Shown: in pieces, positions 1 to 6,900 of the stretch
Layout: every line of letters starts with the position of its first letter
How positions within the stretch are numbered: the first letter of the stretch is position 1
NCBI GenBank assembly: GCA_015232735.1
Contig: JADFZC010000091.1
Coordinates: 1 to 8,703, forward strand
From: Oligoflexales bacterium
Lineage (GTDB): Bacteria; Bdellovibrionota; Oligoflexia; Oligoflexales; Oligoflexaceae
Reading direction: 5' to 3'
Length of the DNA: 8,703 bases
Made by a program: the position numbers and the translations under genes
Notes under the pieces: model-generated
Database searches by the model: none
What the model saw: the letters and a program-made list of their open reading frames with translations, nothing else
What the model was told of the DNA's origin: nothing

Positions 1-724
1 AAAATCCCAGATATAAATATGAGGTGACTTTGGGTGACTTGTCAAGACCAGGAAAACTGTCACGGTTCAAATCATAATCAGCCAGTATCTCTTCATCATC
101 GCTGTATGTGCAGCTGATTCTATTAAATCCTGTAACCCTGACCCAATCGGCTCCAAGTGTGAAACGAGACCACTGCCACTGGTTTCCGACAACCGCATAG
201 ACATTTAGGTAAGTTGAATTTGACGTGAACTTGTGTATTTCCAGGTATTGATCGCTTTTGGTCCTTACGGAATCCAGCATGCTGTAGCCGCCTCCTGCAC
301 CGGCATACAAAGAGTTGCCAAAGAAATGTTTAAGCCCTCCGCTGAAGTCCTGATAGGTGGAACCGTTAAGTATCGACAATTGAACTGCGTATTCGTAGCC
401 TGCCTCGATCTGATTGTCAGGAGACAGGAAATATCCCAAAGTCCCCCTCGTACCCATCAACTGTGTAACAGGACCAATAGGGGTCAGGCTTTCAGCAACA
501 GTGGCACTGAATTTTTTTCCATGCCTGTTCTGCCGGCTTGAATTTGAAATCTCTTTCAAAGGCTCGCTTTTGCCGATTTTCCGTTCCTGAATGGAATTTT
601 TTCCATGGGAGACCGCCGCAAGGTTTCTCGAGGTTTTTTTTGATTCAGACGCAAGGGATGGCGTCACCGAAAAAGCAATTACCAGTGAAATTGGGAACAG
701 AAGAGGTGAATTCATCGGGCGCAT
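1..724 (-). CDS. Small outer-membrane beta-barrel protein, 3' end at window edge
   Basis: The frame is open from ATG at 722-724 to the left edge, giving 241 visible residues. Residues 1-26 form a signal peptide with a hydrophobic core (LLFPISLVIAFSV) and likely cleavage after SLA. Residues 27-85 are polar, charged and low in complexity, probably a periplasmic plug or linker. From about residue 86 to 241 the chain alternates polar and hydrophobic residues, with many Gly, Tyr and Trp and short turns (GTLGYFL, IEAGYEYAVQLSI, SLYAGAGGGY, TYLNVYAVVG, RFTLGADW, TSYLYLGF). That is typical of a roughly 8-stranded outer-membrane barrel. The last visible codon is Phe, the usual C-terminal residue of such barrels, and the next base is T, so a stop codon probably begins at position 1. 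A TAG lies in frame three codons before the ATG, and AAAGGAA at 734-740 is a good ribosome binding site; a second ATG (713-715) is possible. The specific family and substrate are not recognised. Confidence 0.8.
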   Translation of the reverse strand, partial: MRPMNSPLLFPISLVIAFSVTPSLASESKKTSRNLAAVSHGKNSIQERKIGKSEPLKEISNSSRQNRHGKKFSATVAESLTPIGPVTQLMGTRGTLGYFLSPDNQIEAGYEYAVQLSILNGSTYQDFSGGLKHFFGNSLYAGAGGGYSMLDSVRTKSDQYLEIHKFTSNSTYLNVYAVVGNQWQWSRFTLGADWVRVTGFNRISCTYSDDEEILADYDLNRDSFPGLDKSPKVTSYLYLGF

Positions 725-774
725 CAGAGACTATTCCTTTCCGGCACAAAAACTCGCAGTCAAATTTCAGATTT

Positions 775-790
775 TGCAAATGTCATACCA
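775..790 (-). promoter_or_regulatory. Sigma-54 (RpoN) -24/-12 promoter of the barrel gene
   Basis: Read on the minus strand the site is TGGTATGACATTTGCA. It fits the sigma-54 consensus TGGYAYRNNNNTTGCA at every position, with the invariant GG and GC separated by exactly 10 bases. The predicted transcript start is near 764, giving a leader of about 40 bases before the ATG at 724 and leaving the ribosome binding site (734-740) inside the transcript. Transcription would then need an enhancer-binding activator. No activator gene is visible in the window. An inverted repeat TGGCTG/CAGCCA at 850-855 and 890-895, roughly 85-130 bases upstream of the predicted start, is at a typical enhancer distance but is only a weak candidate. 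Confidence 0.65.
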
Positions 791-930
791 GATTGCGCAA
801 ATCCCTTAAGAATTAAAATATTCCTGTCAATTCAAAAAGTTATTCAGTCTGGCTGAAAAACAGGAACAAAAAAACCTCTGTCAAAGCACCAGCCACTCGA
901 TGTAAATGCAATAAATTTATATGATCTTTT

Positions 931-2799
931 TCATTCAAATCGAAAGTTGAAACGGCGGTCCGGAGCGTTGTCACCATCGGTAAAAAATCTGGTCAGGTCC
1001 GTCTGCCGCGACAAAGCCATGATATCGACATTGTCAACCCAATGAAAATCAAAAGAGACCCGTCCGATCTGTCCAGGAATTTCTCTCGGAATTGCAATCT
1101 GGATCTGGTTTATCCCCGCACGATAGGGAACAGCCGCCACCTCCATCCATAACCCGTTTCTCCATGCGTGCACAGAGGCGGAATTTTCCGCGCGATCGGC
1201 ATTGACAAGAAAATCATAGCCAAGCCAGCCGGTCGAACTGTTTTGATCCGAGTCCAAAAGCAGCTGCATCCAGGCCGGATCGGTTGAGGGAGTAAGGGTA
1301 CCTTCGGTACGCACGTAAAAATACAGACGCTCGGCATCATACGCCGCCCTTGCCTCAACAATATCATTTCTGCCGGTTTTGTTAACGTATCTAAGCACGG
1401 AAGTGTGGGCCGCGTCCGCAAACCATGCGCTCTCCCAGTCCCTGTGCAGGGTATCCCCCCTGGGATCGTGAAACACAGGCCTAACGCTGTCCCACTGCGA
1501 AAAGCCGCCACTTAAGTCGATTATCTGTGGCGAATTGGACGGTACGGTTTTCGGCATCCCCTTGAACCTTCGGATATGGGAAACCGTCTGGTAGTAGAAA
1601 TTGTCTGTGTATCCTCCCCTCATGGGTTCAATGTCACGGCTGTATTCCCTGTTGAATTCATCGATGAAGCCGCACTGACCGGCAGCGAGGGTCTGAAACA
1701 AAAAGGAATCTCCGCCATGCTCGGACCTAAAACATCCGCCGATCCACTCGTTCCACTGGGTGATGGTGACAACCCTTGGATCAACCTGATGGGCCCTTGT
1801 CCATTGTTCCTCAAAATGCGCGCCCGTACCGGTTATGGCCGTAACATAGTGGTCGTTCAGGGGAGGCTGCCGGCCATTGTGATAGCTTGATCCTATCGCA
1901 AAGGGCCGGTTGCTGGCATGGGAGGCCTTGGCTACGGGAATCTGCTCCGGGACACTTGGACTTATAACCCATCCCGGATCCTGGGGATAGGTATCGATCC
2001 ATTGCCAGTTATCGGGCTCGTTTGGATTCATCCAGGCCCAGCTGTACCTGATTGTGAAAAAACGCGTCACCTCATCGCGAAGGTCCTGCGGCAAAGATGT
2101 TATCTGATCGCGGCCGATCGGCATCAAAAGAGGTTTTCCATCCCAGAAAAACCAGTACCTTCGGCAGCGCCCTTGCTTGTAAAAAGACTCATACAGCTGC
2201 TGAACGTTGCGGACAAGCCAGGCGATCCTTGGAGCGTGGATGCCGTTCATTTCAAGATCATCAGCGACCTGACAATATGCATCCACCCGGGACTCATAGT
2301 TCCAGCCATTGGACCCATCGAAGAATACAAAATCCACCCCGGCAATGGCCAGCATGGTAAGATTCCGCCGCAAGACCCAGGGGTCATCGGAACGGTAGTA
2401 CCCAGCTTCGGATTCGCCCCAATAGTGGGTGCCCTCACGCTGTACAAACGGATTGTATTCATCAGGATTTCCTGGGTGCGCATCGATCGCTTTGGAGACA
2501 TCGGAATCAGGTCCGAGTGTAAAAGCGCCCCCGCGGTCAGCCTGACTGTCACCATGCCAAAGATAGTAAAACATTCCGACGATCTTGTCAGAGCGAAGAG
2601 GTCCCGTATCGGCCTGCACAGGCAGGGAGCGGCCGAGCGAATCGGTGGCAACCCATCCTTCGGTATTAAAAGACTTTGAATCTTCTAAAAGGAAGCCGCC
2701 TGAGCAATAGCCAACGGGAGCTACGCATAAAAAGTCGATAAATACCATTACGAAAATACTCACGGCTTTCAATAATGCTTCTTTGTTAAAATTTCTCAT
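931..2799 (-). CDS. Secreted GH99/DUF5010-like glycoside hydrolase with CBM9-like C-terminus
   Basis: Starting at ATG 2797-2799 the product has 622 residues. A GTG at 2826 would add nine residues, but the ATG places the basic MRNFNK directly before a hydrophobic segment (AVSIFVMVFIDFLCVAPVG) and has AGAGAG just upstream, so it is preferred. Residues 73-380 resemble the GH99/WbsX-like, often DUF5010-annotated, TIM-barrel group: GMFYYLWHG, HYWGESEAGYYRSDD, AGVDFVFFD and a late strand motif ITQWNEW. Residues about 452-622 resemble a CBM9/DOMON-like beta sandwich (ERLYFYV, QLLLDSD, STGWLGYDF). Export to the periplasm or cell surface and action on a polysaccharide are inferred. In true GH99 enzymes the motif continues NEWHEG and both glutamates matter; here it is NEWIGG, so mechanism and substrate cannot be transferred. 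The stop is TGA at 931-933. A 206-base gap and the sigma-54 element separate it from the barrel gene. Confidence 0.75.
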   Translation of the reverse strand: MRNFNKEALLKAVSIFVMVFIDFLCVAPVGYCSGGFLLEDSKSFNTEGWVATDSLGRSLPVQADTGPLRSDKIVGMFYYLWHGDSQADRGGAFTLGPDSDVSKAIDAHPGNPDEYNPFVQREGTHYWGESEAGYYRSDDPWVLRRNLTMLAIAGVDFVFFDGSNGWNYESRVDAYCQVADDLEMNGIHAPRIAWLVRNVQQLYESFYKQGRCRRYWFFWDGKPLLMPIGRDQITSLPQDLRDEVTRFFTIRYSWAWMNPNEPDNWQWIDTYPQDPGWVISPSVPEQIPVAKASHASNRPFAIGSSYHNGRQPPLNDHYVTAITGTGAHFEEQWTRAHQVDPRVVTITQWNEWIGGCFRSEHGGDSFLFQTLAAGQCGFIDEFNREYSRDIEPMRGGYTDNFYYQTVSHIRRFKGMPKTVPSNSPQIIDLSGGFSQWDSVRPVFHDPRGDTLHRDWESAWFADAAHTSVLRYVNKTGRNDIVEARAAYDAERLYFYVRTEGTLTPSTDPAWMQLLLDSDQNSSTGWLGYDFLVNADRAENSASVHAWRNGLWMEVAAVPYRAGINQIQIAIPREIPGQIGRVSFDFHWVDNVDIMALSRQTDLTRFFTDGDNAPDRRFNFRFE

Positions 2800-2958
2800 A
2801 AAGCTCTCTAATTCCCCGAATACCACACCTGGCCACCCAAGGCATATCCAACCATTCAGGGGTTATCGGTCAGATTTCTTAAACTTGCCTCAAAATGGCA
2901 GAAATAAAGGATTTCCACGATACCTTCAGCAACATATTTTATTTAAAAAATAATTTAA

Positions 2959-2987
2959 AAAATAACACCCATTCAGGACCATGGCAA
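2959..2987 (-). promoter_or_regulatory. Candidate sigma-70 promoter of the glycoside-hydrolase-like gene
   Basis: On the minus strand, TTGCCA (2982-2987) is followed after 17 bases by TATTTT (2959-2964), with TGT just before it as an extended -10. Transcription would start near 2952, giving a leader of about 150 bases. CCTGAAT occurs at 2992-2998 and 2971-2977, on either side of the -35 and 21 bases apart, and again in the leader at 2854-2860, suggesting operator half-sites. This is only a pattern match in AT-rich DNA. Confidence 0.35.
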
Positions 2988-3362
2988 TTAAATTCAGGTG
3001 AATTACCAGCTCTTGCTTAACAATTGAATAGAAAAATTACAGCCCGCATCGAGAGTTTACAGTTACCATTTTCTGACATTATCCGTGAGTTAAGTGCAAA
3101 TCAGAAGAAAAGAAACATGCATGCAGATACTTTATACAAAGAATACTTTATAAATTCAGAATATTGGACTTGGCACAGAATTTGAAAATATTCCTCATAC
3201 AAAATGGTTGAGTTATGTTACACGATTTGTAAAAGACAGAGATAATCTTGGGAAACAGCGAACCCATCAACATGAAAATAAGGACAGGACGGACATATTT
3301 TTGTAGACATTGCGGTACAGGATGAAATTGTATGAATATGAACGCCGAATTATTGTTCAAAA
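2988..3362. other. AT-rich gene-free divergent intergenic stretch
   Basis: No convincing reading frame is present on either strand. The only frame of any length (minus, 3148-3360) would start at TTG, has no ribosome binding site, and has an unstructured composition. The DNA is rich in A and T and contains ATACTTTATA twice (3127-3136 and 3143-3152). No RNA gene or strong terminator hairpin was recognised. Confidence 0.5.
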
Positions 3363-3390
3363 TTGATCTCGATGCCCAGGATGGTATAGT
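3363..3390 (+). promoter_or_regulatory. Candidate extended -10 promoter for the AsmA/YhdP-like gene
   Basis: TTGATC (3363-3368) and TATAGT (3385-3390) are separated by 16 bases. TG lies one base before the -10, the extended -10 arrangement. Transcription would begin near 3397, about 80 bases before the ATG at 3479. The -10 overlaps the TAG that closes the downstream remnant frame on its 5' side, so this promoter would transcribe the gene independently of any former upstream gene. Confidence 0.45.
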
Positions 3391-3479
3391 TTGGAATTAT
3401 TGAAATGACAGATCCCCAGTTCGCAGGAGCGTACGGTGCGGCGATTTTGGCGGTCAGGCGGTCTTTAAGGGCATATTGA
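3390..3479 (+). pseudogene. Decayed 3' end of an activase-like (BcrAD/BadFG ATPase family) gene
   Basis: After an in-frame TAG at 3387-3389 the frame reads FGIIEMTDPQFAGAYGAAIL and continues AVRRSLRAY to a TGA at 3477-3479. The segment DPQFAGAYGAAILAVRR matches the way activators of 2-hydroxyacyl-CoA dehydratases and benzoyl-CoA-reductase-type ATPases end (a Q-x-x-GAxGAA-x-x-A pattern). The preceding ASKHA-fold motifs are missing upstream, so only about 29 codons of the C-terminus remain. The stop overlaps the next start as TGATG, and AAGGG (3467-3471) inside the remnant serves as ribosome binding site for the AsmA-family gene. That use may explain why this piece has survived. Recognition rests on a short C-terminal match from memory; a chance resemblance is possible. 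Confidence 0.45.
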
Positions 3480-6460
3480 TGAGAATATTCAAATTAATCC
3501 TGATTCTTACGGCAATAGCAGGGGTATTTGCCGGCCTGCTTGAATACAATTTCACCAGTCTTATCAACAATAACAGGGATTTTGTTGAGCTTGCCCTCTC
3601 AAAAAACCTGAATGCCAAGAAAATTCGTTTCCAAAAAATAGAAGCAAAATTCAGACTGAAAGGTGTAGTTGTAAAAATTAACAAGTTTGAATCAGAAATG
3701 GAGAATCTTCCTATTGAAAAAATCCATATAGAGGATCTGGAGATCAAGCTAAATATGCTTCGAAGCATCCTGTCAATGGACCTGAAAATATCAAGTATGG
3801 ATATTGCGGGTCTTGAAATAAAAGGAAGAGCGCCAGGGGAATTGGAAGATAAAATAAAAAAGATGCTTTCAAACGGAGAATCCACTGACAAAGGCGGCGG
3901 ATTATCAGGGCATTTGTCTTTTATGTCATCGTTGAAGCACCTCTCCATATCTGACGCTGTTATGATTATGGAGGATGAAAACGGGAACAGCCTGCCTCCC
4001 CAAAAGCTTAAATTCAATCTTGATAAAGTGTTCAGCGGATACAAAATAAGCGGGGTTATTTCAGGATTGAACAGGAAACAGGAGGAGACTTTTCTGCGCG
4101 TAAGTGGAACCATCGACATTTCAGAAAGTGGCGTGGATACTTGTCTTCTGGATGTTGAAACAAAAAATCCTGGAATAAGATTGAATTCAATTTTTCCTGA
4201 AGAACTCTCGCCAAAACACCTGTCCATGAAATTTGAGTATGGAAAATATGGAAAGAAGTCCCATTTTAAACTTGTCAACGTGGAATATGAAGACAGATAC
4301 CTGCAAATGACAGGTCAGACAGACATCACAATTGACATGGCAGGACTGGAAAACAAGATCGATATCACGCTTAACGTGCAAAAAGCCGAAGCCGGCAAGA
4401 TCAGCAACTACATCCCTTCGGGTGTGATATCCCAAAATATTACAAACTGGCTGAAGCAGAGTATCAAATCCGGATCCATAGAAGATGGAATCATTCGGAT
4501 AAAAACCACACCGGAAAAATCCCGTGAAGATTCTGATGAAAAGAATCCTGTCCATATTGCCTTTACCCTTAAAAACGGTTCTTTGAAATTTGCACCGGAA
4601 TGGCCTGAAGTATCTGGCATCAATGCGACAATGACCATAACAGACCGTTTTCTTGAAGCTAAGATATCAAGCGGACGGTCATGCGGGGTCTGGGTTGGAA
4701 AATCAAGGGTAACCATACCCAGCTTCAACAATCAGTCCAGACGAATCAAATTGGCACTTGTGCTCTCGACAGATGACAGGTCAGCATTATGCTATCTTGG
4801 AAAATCTCCGCTGTCTGTCAATGCATCATCAGTACTGAGCAAATTTGAAATTGAGCAGACAAAGATCGGTCTTGATCTGACGATTCCTCTGACATCGGAT
4901 TTCGACGAGGTATTTGCAGGTTCGGTTCTGCTGGAAAATGCCAGGATCAGGCACCGTCAAAAAAATATCGAACTCACAGAAATTGGTGGCAGCATCGACT
5001 TTACAAGAAAATGGTTCGAAACAAAGGGGCTTACCGCAAAGCTTATGAACATTCCAATCAGCCTTGATGTCAGAAAGAGCTTCTTTGATGGAGATGGATC
5101 GGTCGACATCAAAATGGAAGGCACTTTCGGAAGTGCCCTTCTTTCAAAGGCTGGGGACTCCTCATGGACATCATTTCTTTCAGGTGAGACTCCTTACCGT
5201 GCTGAGATCACTGTAAAAGGAAGCGCTTCAGGAGAGAATATCAGATTCCTTGTCCATTCGGATTTGAAAGGGATACGTGTCCGTATCCCACATATTTACG
5301 AAAAAGAACAAGATGACGTAAACCATTTCGAGATCAAGGGTGACATTGACGGTTCCGAAAAAACAAGGATAGAAGCTTCCATTCAGAAAAACTGGAAGTT
5401 TTTATACGAAAGCCCAGGCATGGAACAAACCGGCTTTTCAGGTTACCTTGTAAATGGCTCCCCCGACAATATCCCCGGAACTTCCCCTGGCAGGTTCATA
5501 ATTGAAACTCCTGAAATAAAGGGATACGTGACAAGTCAGAACAAGGGGCGAGCCAGACTCCTTATGAAATTTTCAAAAATGGACCTTATGACTCAAGTCT
5601 CAAAAACGGTCATTTTGGACGAGGGGACCTCTTCAGGAAGAAAGAACAGCGCTTTCAGCAAATTTGTTTCCTTTCAACCTGTTGATTTGTCGATCGACCA
5701 TCTCCACTGCAATGATATCGAAATCAGAAATCTTAGGGGCACAATATCGGGCAATGAGACAACAATAAAGGCGGAGCCTCTCTCTTTTTTGATGGATGGA
5801 AGTACAATTGAAATAGGAGAGGCTGCCTGGAGCTCTGATGAAAAAAATCAAATGACCCGGATAAGGGGACGTGTTTCAACAAAAGACCTGGGGATATTGC
5901 TTAAAAAAAGGGCGGATATCTATGAAATCGAGGGACTCTCCGGGAATATCGATTTTTCCGCGAGCTGGCCGGAAACTCCGTGGAAATTTGATAAAAAAAT
6001 ACTGGCAGGGAGCGTCGATGCAGACCTTAAAAAGGGGACACTCAAGGAAGCGAACTCAATCATAAACAGGATTGTCAATATTATAACGTTAAACCTGCAG
6101 CAAACATTTAAAAAAGACCTTGAGATCAGGAAAGTGAAAGGGACTCTCAAAATGGAAAAGGGAATCCTGTCCACCGACTCGTTCGTCATCGACCTTTCGG
6201 GCGCAGAAACAGAGTCGAAGGGTACTCTCGATCCTTTTGCCGAGACTCTGGATGTAAAAGTCAAGATGGCTATAGATATCACACGCTTGATTAAAACAGG
6301 AATCCTCTTCGCAATAAACCCTGTACTTGGCGGGATTTATTGGCTGGAAGGAAGCCCCGACGAAGGCATTTTGAACTTGAATTCAATAACGCGCCACGGA
6401 TATGAGATCACGGGTTCATGGAAGGATCCCAAGATAAAAATCCAGCCCCCAAAACTATGA
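3479..6460 (+). CDS. YhdP-like AsmA-family envelope protein (DUF3971 + AsmA-like C-terminal domain)
   Basis: The ATG at 3479-3481 gives 993 residues. AAGGG seven bases upstream and the TGATG overlap favour it over the TTG at 3476. Residues 3-21 (IFKLILILTAIAGVFAGLL) form an N-terminal inner-membrane anchor; the rest is predicted periplasmic and is mostly amphipathic beta strands. Residues about 305-450 fit the DUF3971 region of YhdP (NITNWLKQSIKSGSIEDGII, SLKFAPEWPEVSGINATMTI, then a strand ending near LGKSPL). The last 150 residues fit the AsmA-like C-terminal domain, with GSVDADLKKGTLKEANSIIN, GTLKMEKGILSTDSFVIDLS and GTLDPFAETLDVKV. E. coli YhdP is somewhat longer (about 1,266 residues). 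Members of this clan act with TamB and YdbH in phospholipid transport between inner and outer membranes; that role is inferred here. The gene is apparently monocistronic and converges on the gene to its right across the repeat array. No hairpin terminator was found after the stop. Confidence 0.85.
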   Translation: MRIFKLILILTAIAGVFAGLLEYNFTSLINNNRDFVELALSKNLNAKKIRFQKIEAKFRLKGVVVKINKFESEMENLPIEKIHIEDLEIKLNMLRSILSMDLKISSMDIAGLEIKGRAPGELEDKIKKMLSNGESTDKGGGLSGHLSFMSSLKHLSISDAVMIMEDENGNSLPPQKLKFNLDKVFSGYKISGVISGLNRKQEETFLRVSGTIDISESGVDTCLLDVETKNPGIRLNSIFPEELSPKHLSMKFEYGKYGKKSHFKLVNVEYEDRYLQMTGQTDITIDMAGLENKIDITLNVQKAEAGKISNYIPSGVISQNITNWLKQSIKSGSIEDGIIRIKTTPEKSREDSDEKNPVHIAFTLKNGSLKFAPEWPEVSGINATMTITDRFLEAKISSGRSCGVWVGKSRVTIPSFNNQSRRIKLALVLSTDDRSALCYLGKSPLSVNASSVLSKFEIEQTKIGLDLTIPLTSDFDEVFAGSVLLENARIRHRQKNIELTEIGGSIDFTRKWFETKGLTAKLMNIPISLDVRKSFFDGDGSVDIKMEGTFGSALLSKAGDSSWTSFLSGETPYRAEITVKGSASGENIRFLVHSDLKGIRVRIPHIYEKEQDDVNHFEIKGDIDGSEKTRIEASIQKNWKFLYESPGMEQTGFSGYLVNGSPDNIPGTSPGRFIIETPEIKGYVTSQNKGRARLLMKFSKMDLMTQVSKTVILDEGTSSGRKNSAFSKFVSFQPVDLSIDHLHCNDIEIRNLRGTISGNETTIKAEPLSFLMDGSTIEIGEAAWSSDEKNQMTRIRGRVSTKDLGILLKKRADIYEIEGLSGNIDFSASWPETPWKFDKKILAGSVDADLKKGTLKEANSIINRIVNIITLNLQQTFKKDLEIRKVKGTLKMEKGILSTDSFVIDLSGAETESKGTLDPFAETLDVKVKMAIDITRLIKTGILFAINPVLGGIYWLEGSPDEGILNLNSITRHGYEITGSWKDPKIKIQPPKL

Positions 6461-6523
6461 TGCTGCATCAGGAAGGTTGCGATCATGCAGGATTCTGGCT
6501 GAATGCTTCAAGCTGCGATCTTT

Positions 6524-6900
6524 CAATCTTTGTGTTGAAGTCTTGCTACAGTCGTGTGTCCCCATTTCCCCATTTCGAATTTCAGAGAAGTCTTGGTACA
6601 GTCGTGTGTCCCCATTAGACAATCTTTGTGTTGAAGTCTTGGTACAGTCGTGTGTCCCCATTAGATGAAGTCTTGCTACAGTCGTGTGTCCCCATTTCCC
6701 CATTTCGAATTTCAGAGAAGTCTTGGTACAGTCGTGTGTCCCCATTAGACATTAGACAATCTTTGTGTTGAAGTTTTGGTACAGTCGTGTGTCCCCATTA
6801 GACGTGTGTCCCCATTAGATAGACCCATTAGACTTGGTACAGTCGTGTGTCCCCATTAGACATTAGGTAGATATTAGGTACAGTCGTGTGTCCCCATTAG
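6524..6900. repeat. Interspersed/tandem array of a 19-bp GTGTGTCCCC core, REP-like
   Basis: The core ACAGTCGTGTGTCCCCATT occurs in full eight times, starting at 6548, 6598, 6644, 6678, 6728, 6781, 6839 and 6880. A truncated copy (6803-6816) and a remnant CCCATTAGAC (6824-6833) also occur. Cores are usually preceded by CTTGGT or CTTGCT and followed by AGAC or TCCCC. Linkers repeat too: CAATCTTTGTGTTGAAG is present at 6524-6540, 6620-6636 and 6757-6773, and a segment containing TTTCGAATTTCAGAG at two places. Positions 6536-6620 and 6666-6750 are identical (85 bp). On one strand the core can fold GG(T)ACA against TGTCC, a bulged five-pair stem, as in REP elements mobilised by IS200-like (RAYT) transposases; no such transposase is in the window. 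Frames crossing the array on the minus strand (repeated MGTHDCTKT) are artefacts of the repeat. The array fills the gap between convergent genes. Confidence 0.9.

Noticed and set aside
850..895. TGGCTG/CAGCCA inverted repeat as a terminator of the hydrolase-like gene
   Set aside because: The loop is 34 bases, the stem only 6, and no T-run follows directly; it is kept only as a weak possible activator site.
1918..2679. Plus-strand open frame of 253 codons opposite the hydrolase-like gene
   Set aside because: It lies wholly antisense to a gene with clear domains and signal peptide, and its translation shows no recognisable fold or start signal.
3171..3186. TGGCACAGAATTTGAA as a plus-strand sigma-54 promoter
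   Set aside because: The -24 half is good, but the invariant GC at -12 is GA, and the next gene starts nearly 300 bases downstream with a better candidate promoter between.
3300..3335. VDIAVQD on the plus strand as a second remnant of the activase (DIGGQD motif)
   Set aside because: Only a few residues match, stop codons flank it closely, and the distance to the C-terminal remnant is far too short for an intact gene; chance is as likely.
3148..3360. Minus-strand frame of 70 codons in the divergent region
   Set aside because: TTG start without a ribosome binding site, biased composition, and no sign of domain or membrane topology that would support a gene.
6455..6745. Minus-strand reading frame with repeated MGTHDCTKT-type peptides
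   Set aside because: It is a translation of the DNA repeat, overlaps the end of the AsmA-family gene, and has no ribosome binding site or independent codon signal.
6524..6900. CRISPR array
   Set aside because: Core spacing ranges from 34 to 58 bases, the intervening pieces are themselves repeated rather than unique, and no cas gene is nearby.
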